The notes beneath the pieces are model-generated. The model was not told the DNA's origin and made no database searches. It saw only the letters and a list, made by a program, of their open reading frames with translations. Positions 6,851 to 9,360 of a DNA stretch of 9,360 nt are shown in pieces. The position numbers were made by a program, and so were the translations under genes. This stretch comes from Chloroflexota bacterium (lineage in GTDB: Bacteria > Chloroflexota > UBA6077 > JACQUR01): the NCBI GenBank assembly GCA_016210245.1, contig JACQUR010000361.1, positions 1 through 9,360 on the forward strand, written 5' to 3'. How positions within the stretch are numbered: the stretch's first letter is position 1; every line of letters starts with the position of its first letter.

Positions 6851-7108
6851 ATGAGTATGGCCAAGGTGACGGTCAAGGGCCAGGTGACGATTCCCAAGGA
6901 GGTTCGCCAGCAGTTGGGTATCGCGGAGGGCGACTTCGTCTTCTTCGAACTGGAAGATGGCAAAGCGACGATGAGGCGGATCAAGCGAGTGAGCCTGCTC
7001 GATTTCGTGGGCGCTTTCCCAGCGACCAGACCCTTTCCGGGTAAGGAAGCCGTTCGAGCTGAGGTCCAGGGGCGCGTTGCCGAGCGGGTTGCAAAGCACC
7101 AGGACTAA
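6851..7108 (+). CDS. vapB: VapB-type antitoxin, SpoVT/AbrB (MazE-like) DNA-binding fold
   Basis: This 85-aa protein has an N-terminal swapped-hairpin domain, residues 3-48, with the diagnostic VTVKGQVTIPKEVRQQLGI followed by GDFVFFELEDGKATMRRI. Residues 49-85 are a flexible tail (LLDFVGAFPATRPFPGKEAV, then a charged helix) of the kind that wraps around the partner toxin. AGGAG at 6839-6843 stands 7 nt before the ATG; a second in-frame ATG at 6857 is possible. As a dimer it should neutralise VapC and repress the operon promoter. Codons are visibly less G/C-restricted than in the enzyme genes to the left, consistent with an acquired mobile toxin-antitoxin module, though no mobility genes are nearby. 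Confidence 0.88.
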   Translation: MSMAKVTVKGQVTIPKEVRQQLGIAEGDFVFFELEDGKATMRRIKRVSLLDFVGAFPATRPFPGKEAVRAEVQGRVAERVAKHQD

Positions 7109-7110
7109 CC

Positions 7111-7575
7111 GTGGCGGACGTCTACGTCGATGCTAACGTCCTGCTGCGCTTCTTCACGCAGGACCCACCCGGCCTGTGGGAGCGAGCCCAGGCCACTCTG
7201 GCCGCTGCGGCGCGCGGCGAGGTCCGCCTGATCCTGACGCCAGTCATTCTGGCAGAGGTTGTCTGGACCTTGCGTTCATTCTACGGCCATGGCCGCATCC
7301 AGATCGCGGACCAACTCCTCTCGTTTGTCACTGCTGACGGACTGGTTGTGTGGGACAAGGACGCCATCATGAGGGCCCTCTCGATCTACAGAGACAGGAA
7401 CCTTGACTTCGCCGATGCCCTGCTGGCGGCCTACGCGCTGGTCGCAGGGCCCCCTCAGGTCTGTACCTTCGACCGCGACTTCCGCCGAATCGCCGGATTG
7501 AGCCTCCTTGAGCCAGGCAGCACGGCGGAGCCGCCCCGTGGAGAGCCAGGCCGGGAGCATTCCGATCCAAACTGA
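7111..7575 (+). CDS. vapC: VapC-type PIN-domain ribonuclease toxin
   Basis: This 154-aa protein starts at GTG, 2 nt after the antitoxin stop, with AGGA at 7101-7104 as ribosome site, so translation is probably coupled. The PIN domain runs from residue 3 to about 132. Its Mg2+-binding acids are all present: Asp7 in VYVDANVLLRF, Glu49 in PVILAEVVW, Asp102 in LDFADALLAAYAL, and Asp121/Asp123 in CTFDRDFRRIAG. An active Mg2+-dependent endoribonuclease is therefore expected; characterised VapC toxins cut tRNA or rRNA loops, but this target is unknown. A low-complexity tail after residue 133 (Pro/Gly/Glu-rich) lies beyond the PIN fold and may be an extension from loss of an earlier stop. The CDF gene on the other strand converges on it. 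Confidence 0.9.
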   Translation: MADVYVDANVLLRFFTQDPPGLWERAQATLAAAARGEVRLILTPVILAEVVWTLRSFYGHGRIQIADQLLSFVTADGLVVWDKDAIMRALSIYRDRNLDFADALLAAYALVAGPPQVCTFDRDFRRIAGLSLLEPGSTAEPPRGEPGREHSDPN

Positions 7576-7605
7576 GGGCGGTCGGCATTGAGAGCGCCTT
7601 TCCAA

Positions 7606-7630
7606 ACCGCAGAGACGCCGAGACGCAGAG
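7606..7630. repeat. Short 8-bp tandem repeat (ACGCAGAG type)
   Basis: ACCGCAGAG, ACGCCGAG and ACGCAGAG follow one another directly, about three degenerate copies of an 8-bp word. They lie 30 nt downstream of the vapC stop and just before the CTATAG-bounded inverted repeat. This is a third repeat word family, distinct from the heptads and the GTGCAGATT words. Confidence 0.6.
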
Positions 7631-7634
7631 TCCT

Positions 7635-7728
7635 CTATAGATGTTCAGAAAACCTTCTGGAGAATCGGGCCGTCTCCACTCCTGGTGGCGGGGCGCTGGA
7701 TTCCAGAACATTATCTGACCGTCTATAG
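7635..7728. repeat. Inverted repeat with 27-bp arms bounded by CTATAG
   Basis: The left arm, 7635-7661, and the reverse complement of the right arm, 7702-7728, agree at 22 of 27 positions. Both begin CTATAG and share TCAGA and TTCTGGA blocks. The 40-nt spacer carries a small hairpin, CCAC (7676-7679) with GTGG (7685-7688). The right arm contains the TAG stop of the CDF gene (7723-7725). It could be a terminator shared by vapC and the CDF gene, a miniature inverted-repeat element, or a palindromic intergenic repeat. No run of T follows either arm and no target duplication is obvious. Confidence 0.65.
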
Positions 7729-8703
7729 CGCCCCCGCGTCGCGGCCAAGGCGCGCCGGCTCGACCATGGGCAGGTCGGGGGGCAGGCAGCGCGGGTCGCC
7801 CACGCAGTGGATCTCCTCCTCCACCTGCTCGCCTTGCTCGATCTGCAGGGTGGTGTGGGCGATGCCGAAATCGTCGTGCAGGCGGTCCCGCAGCCGGGCC
7901 AGCACCTCCTGGGCCTGGCCATCGCTCGCGACGACGTGGGCGCTCATGGCGATGAAGCCCGAAGTCAGCGCCCAGATGTGCAGGTCGTGGACCGCCTCCA
8001 CGCCCTCCACCCGCAGCATGTCGGCCCGCACGCGCAGCAGGTCGATCCCTGGCGGCGTGCTCTCCATGAGCACTGCGATAGTCCGCCGCAGCAGGTCCCA
8101 GGCCGACCACAGGATGATCAGGCTGATGAGCACGCTGAAGATGGGATCGGCCAGGACGAAGCCGGCGGTGAGGATGATGGCGCTCGCGGCGATGGCCCCG
8201 ACCGAGCCGAGCGCGTCGCCCACCACGTGTACGAAGGCGCCCGCCTCGTTCAGGCTGTCGTGGCGTCCCTCGGACAGGATCCAGGCGCCGAGCAGGTTCA
8301 CCCCCAGGCCGACGACGGCGACCAGCAGCATGGGTAAGCTCTGGACGGCCGGTGGGTCCCACAGCCGGCCCCAGGCCTCCCACAGCACGTAGCCGACGAT
8401 CAGGATCAGCACCAGAGCGTTCAGCAGCGCGGCCAGGATCTCGGCCCGAGCGTAGCCATAGCTGCGCTCGGGGGTAGCCGGGCGCTCGGCGTACCAGAGG
8501 GCGAACAGCGCCAGCCCCACCGCGCCCACGTCGCTGACCATGTGGCCGGCGTCGGCCAGCAGGGCGAGGCTGTTGGAGAGCAGCGCTCCGGCGACCTCGA
8601 CCCCGAGGTAGAGCAGCGTCATGGCCAGCACCACGGCCAGCCGCTTCCGGCTGGCGCCACGGCCCACCGCCCGATCGTGCGCGTGGCGTCCGTTCGCAAC
8701 CAT
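7723..8703 (-). CDS. czcD: Cation diffusion facilitator (CzcD/ZitB-type Zn2+/H+ antiporter)
   Basis: This 326-aa inner-membrane protein has about six transmembrane helices (first near 22-42, last near 186-208) and a cytoplasmic C-terminal domain. The zinc-site pairs are intact: HxxxD as His54/Asp58 in DAGHMVSDVGAVGLALFALW and His159/Asp163 in FVHVVGDALGSVGAI. This HxxxD/HxxxD arrangement in helices 2 and 5 is typical of Zn2+ (also Cd2+, Co2+) exporters. The cytoplasmic domain has VHDLHIWALTSG (238-249). The tail carries His299, Cys300 and Cys306 (IHCVGDPRC), possible extra metal ligands. The loop after helix 4 is short (SEGRHDSLN) and lacks a long His-rich stretch. The ATG at 8703 is preceded by GGGAG and lies 4 nt after the stop of the repressor gene, so the two form an operon. 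The frame is open upstream through the repressor, but no family sequence is found there. Confidence 0.92.
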   Translation of the reverse strand: MVANGRHAHDRAVGRGASRKRLAVVLAMTLLYLGVEVAGALLSNSLALLADAGHMVSDVGAVGLALFALWYAERPATPERSYGYARAEILAALLNALVLILIVGYVLWEAWGRLWDPPAVQSLPMLLVAVVGLGVNLLGAWILSEGRHDSLNEAGAFVHVVGDALGSVGAIAASAIILTAGFVLADPIFSVLISLIILWSAWDLLRRTIAVLMESTPPGIDLLRVRADMLRVEGVEAVHDLHIWALTSGFIAMSAHVVASDGQAQEVLARLRDRLHDDFGIAHTTLQIEQGEQVEEEIHCVGDPRCLPPDLPMVEPARLGRDAGAL

Positions 8704-8707
8704 CGGC

Positions 8708-9115
8708 CTAGGCTCCCGGGGTGTGGCCGAGGTGGCTGAGCGAGACGCTGAGCAGCACCCGTATGTGGGCGTCGTCGAGGCTGTAGTAGACCACCTTGCC
8801 CTCCCGCCGGGGGCGGACGATGCGCAGGTTGCGCAGCATGCGCAGGTGCTGCGAGACCGCCGGCTCAGACATGCCCACCACCGCCGCCAGGTCGCACACG
8901 CACAGCTCCTGCTCGGCCAGGCTATGGATGATCCTGGCCCGACTGGAGTCGGCCAGCGAGCGAAAGGTTTCAGCCAGCGCCACGTAGCTCTCGTCGCCCA
9001 GCAGCAGCGCCCGCCCGCGCGTGACCCGCTCCGGGTGAATCGCCCGGGGCTCGCACGCCTCGGGCACCGCAGGGATATGGGGTAGCGCTCCGCCTTCCGC
9101 GGTCTTGGCAACCAC
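8708..9115 (-). CDS. ArsR/SmtB-family metal-sensing repressor (CadC/CzrA type)
   Basis: This 135-aa winged-helix repressor starts at GTG. The recognition region is VVGMSEPAVSQHLRMLRNL (79-97) and the wing is RREGKVVYYSL (103-113). Two metal sites are visible. The alpha-3 site is ELCVCDL with Cys72 and Cys74, as in CadC/ArsR, with Cys21 as a possible third ligand. The alpha-5 site is Asp115-x-His117-x10-His128-x2-His131, the spacing of the zinc site in CzrA. Family knowledge: metal binding releases the repressor from DNA. It should therefore derepress itself and the CDF exporter 4 nt downstream when Zn2+ or Cd2+ rises. GTG at 9115 is chosen because GGGGAGG ends 6 nt before it. The frame stays open to 9313 only because it reads through the promoter and the heptad array, so the longer start is an artefact. 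Confidence 0.9.
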   Translation of the reverse strand: MVAKTAEGGALPHIPAVPEACEPRAIHPERVTRGRALLLGDESYVALAETFRSLADSSRARIIHSLAEQELCVCDLAAVVGMSEPAVSQHLRMLRNLRIVRPRREGKVVYYSLDDAHIRVLLSVSLSHLGHTPGA

Positions 9116-9121
9116 TGTCGA

Positions 9122-9128
9122 CCTCCCC
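9122..9128 (-). promoter_or_regulatory. Shine-Dalgarno site that fixes the ArsR start
   Basis: On the minus strand GGGGAGG precedes the GTG at 9115 by 6 nt. It supports the 135-aa form over longer in-frame versions starting in the repeat array. Confidence 0.7.
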
Positions 9129-9154
9129 AGGATAATCGCCTGCGCAATCGCTGA

Positions 9155-9183
9155 ATTGTAGACCCGAACCAGGGCGACGGCAA
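9155..9183 (-). promoter_or_regulatory. Sigma70-type promoter of the arsR-CDF operon
   Basis: On the minus strand TTGCCG (9183-9178) and TACAAT (9160-9155, 5 of 6 to TATAAT) are separated by exactly 17 nt. Transcription should begin near 9148, giving a leader of about 30 nt. ArsR-family operators usually lie around the -10 and start site. Here 9134-9151 holds two direct copies of AATCGC (+ strand) with 12-nt period, but no clear 12-2-12 palindrome. Confidence 0.55.
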
Positions 9184-9214
9184 GAGCTCGCGCGTTCAAC
9201 CGGAGAAGCTGCAA

Positions 9215-9246
9215 GCGGCGTGCGAGGAGTGCGGCGTGCGAGGAGT
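9215..9246. repeat. Perfect 16-bp tandem duplication
   Basis: GCGGCGTGCGAGGAGT occurs twice head to tail (9215-9230 and 9231-9246). The last bases, GAGGAGT, merge into the heptad array that starts at 9247, so the duplication may derive from degenerate heptads or record slippage at the array edge. Confidence 0.85.
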
Positions 9247-9360
9247 GCTGAGTGCTGAGTGCTGAGTGCTGAGTCCTGAGTCCTGAGTCCTGAGTGAGGA
9301 CGAGGGCCTCCACTCAGGACTCAGGACTCAGGACTCAGGACTCAGCACTCAGCACTCAGC
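9247..9360. repeat. Palindromic heptad array, right end (49-bp arms)
   Basis: Seven 7-bp units at 9247-9295 (four GCTGAGT, three CCTGAGT) are mirrored by seven complementary units at 9312-9360 (four ACTCAGG, three ACTCAGC). The spacer is 16 nt. Arms match at 48 of 49 positions; the only mismatch is the G/C choice in the fourth unit. The last unit ends exactly at the window edge, so the array may continue. It lies about 60 nt upstream of the -35 box of the arsR-CDF operon. Confidence 0.93.

Noticed and set aside
9134..9151. ArsR operator formed by the two AATCGC copies.
   Set aside because: They are direct, not inverted, repeats, while ArsR/SmtB operators are imperfect palindromes. Position is right but the evidence is too weak for a separate feature.
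8704..9183. Fusion of the ArsR region with the CDF exporter in one long frame (open to 9183).
   Set aside because: The part upstream of 8703 is an out-of-frame reading of the ArsR gene with no transporter similarity. The exporter has its own GGGAG and ATG at 8703.
1..9360. Defence island, prophage or biosynthetic cluster.
   Set aside because: Apart from the single vapBC pair there are no nucleases, methylases, phage structural genes, integrases or biosynthetic genes. The remaining genes are metabolic or metal-homeostasis genes.

Overview
The window is a strongly GC-rich bacterial segment. Codon third positions are mostly G/C and Shine-Dalgarno sites are good, so it is not eukaryotic. The gene content (YdiJ-type FAD/Fe-S dehydrogenase, GDE_N_bis-type amylo-alpha-1,6-glucosidase, racemase-fold enzyme, VapBC, CzcD-type exporter with its ArsR repressor) together with short repeat-word arrays would fit Chloroflexota or another GC-rich environmental phylum. 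That placement is a weak inference and nothing here fixes the taxon.

Layout, left to right. 1-128: inverted array of 7-bp repeats. 206-3298 (+): 1030-aa FAD/[4Fe-4S] 2-hydroxyacid dehydrogenase of the YdiJ/GlcD-GlcF fusion type with a C-terminal membrane anchor. 3302-3340: a convergent hairpin. 3339-5591 (-) and 5588-5803 (-): a two-gene operon with a 4-nt ATGA overlap, in which a 71-aa DUF4177-like protein precedes a 750-aa glycogen-debranching-type glucosidase. 5812-5887: a long palindrome of a second repeat family, in the divergent promoter region. 5946-6689 (+): an Asp/Glu racemase / maleate isomerase / arylmalonate decarboxylase-fold enzyme in which the usual second catalytic Cys is Ser. 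6801-7575 (+): a vapBC toxin-antitoxin operon with a recognisable promoter and a small palindrome over its -10 box. 7606-7728: a convergent intergenic region with an 8-bp tandem repeat and a 27-bp-arm inverted repeat ending in CTATAG. 7723-9115 (-): a metal-resistance operon, an ArsR/CadC-type sensor followed 4 nt later by a CDF zinc-type exporter, with a good sigma70-type promoter at 9155-9183. 9215-9360: a 16-bp direct repeat and then a 49-bp-arm palindromic heptad array running off the window end.

How the genes work together: only three groups look functionally coupled, namely DUF4177-like/GDE, vapB/vapC and arsR/CDF. The dehydrogenase and the racemase-like enzyme look like independent transcription units. 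I recognise no large new multigene system. The most unusual content is non-coding: every intergenic region longer than about 100 bp except 6690-6850 carries a palindromic or tandem array of short repeat words, belonging to at least three families. The two ends of the window carry the same heptad family about 9.2 kb apart.
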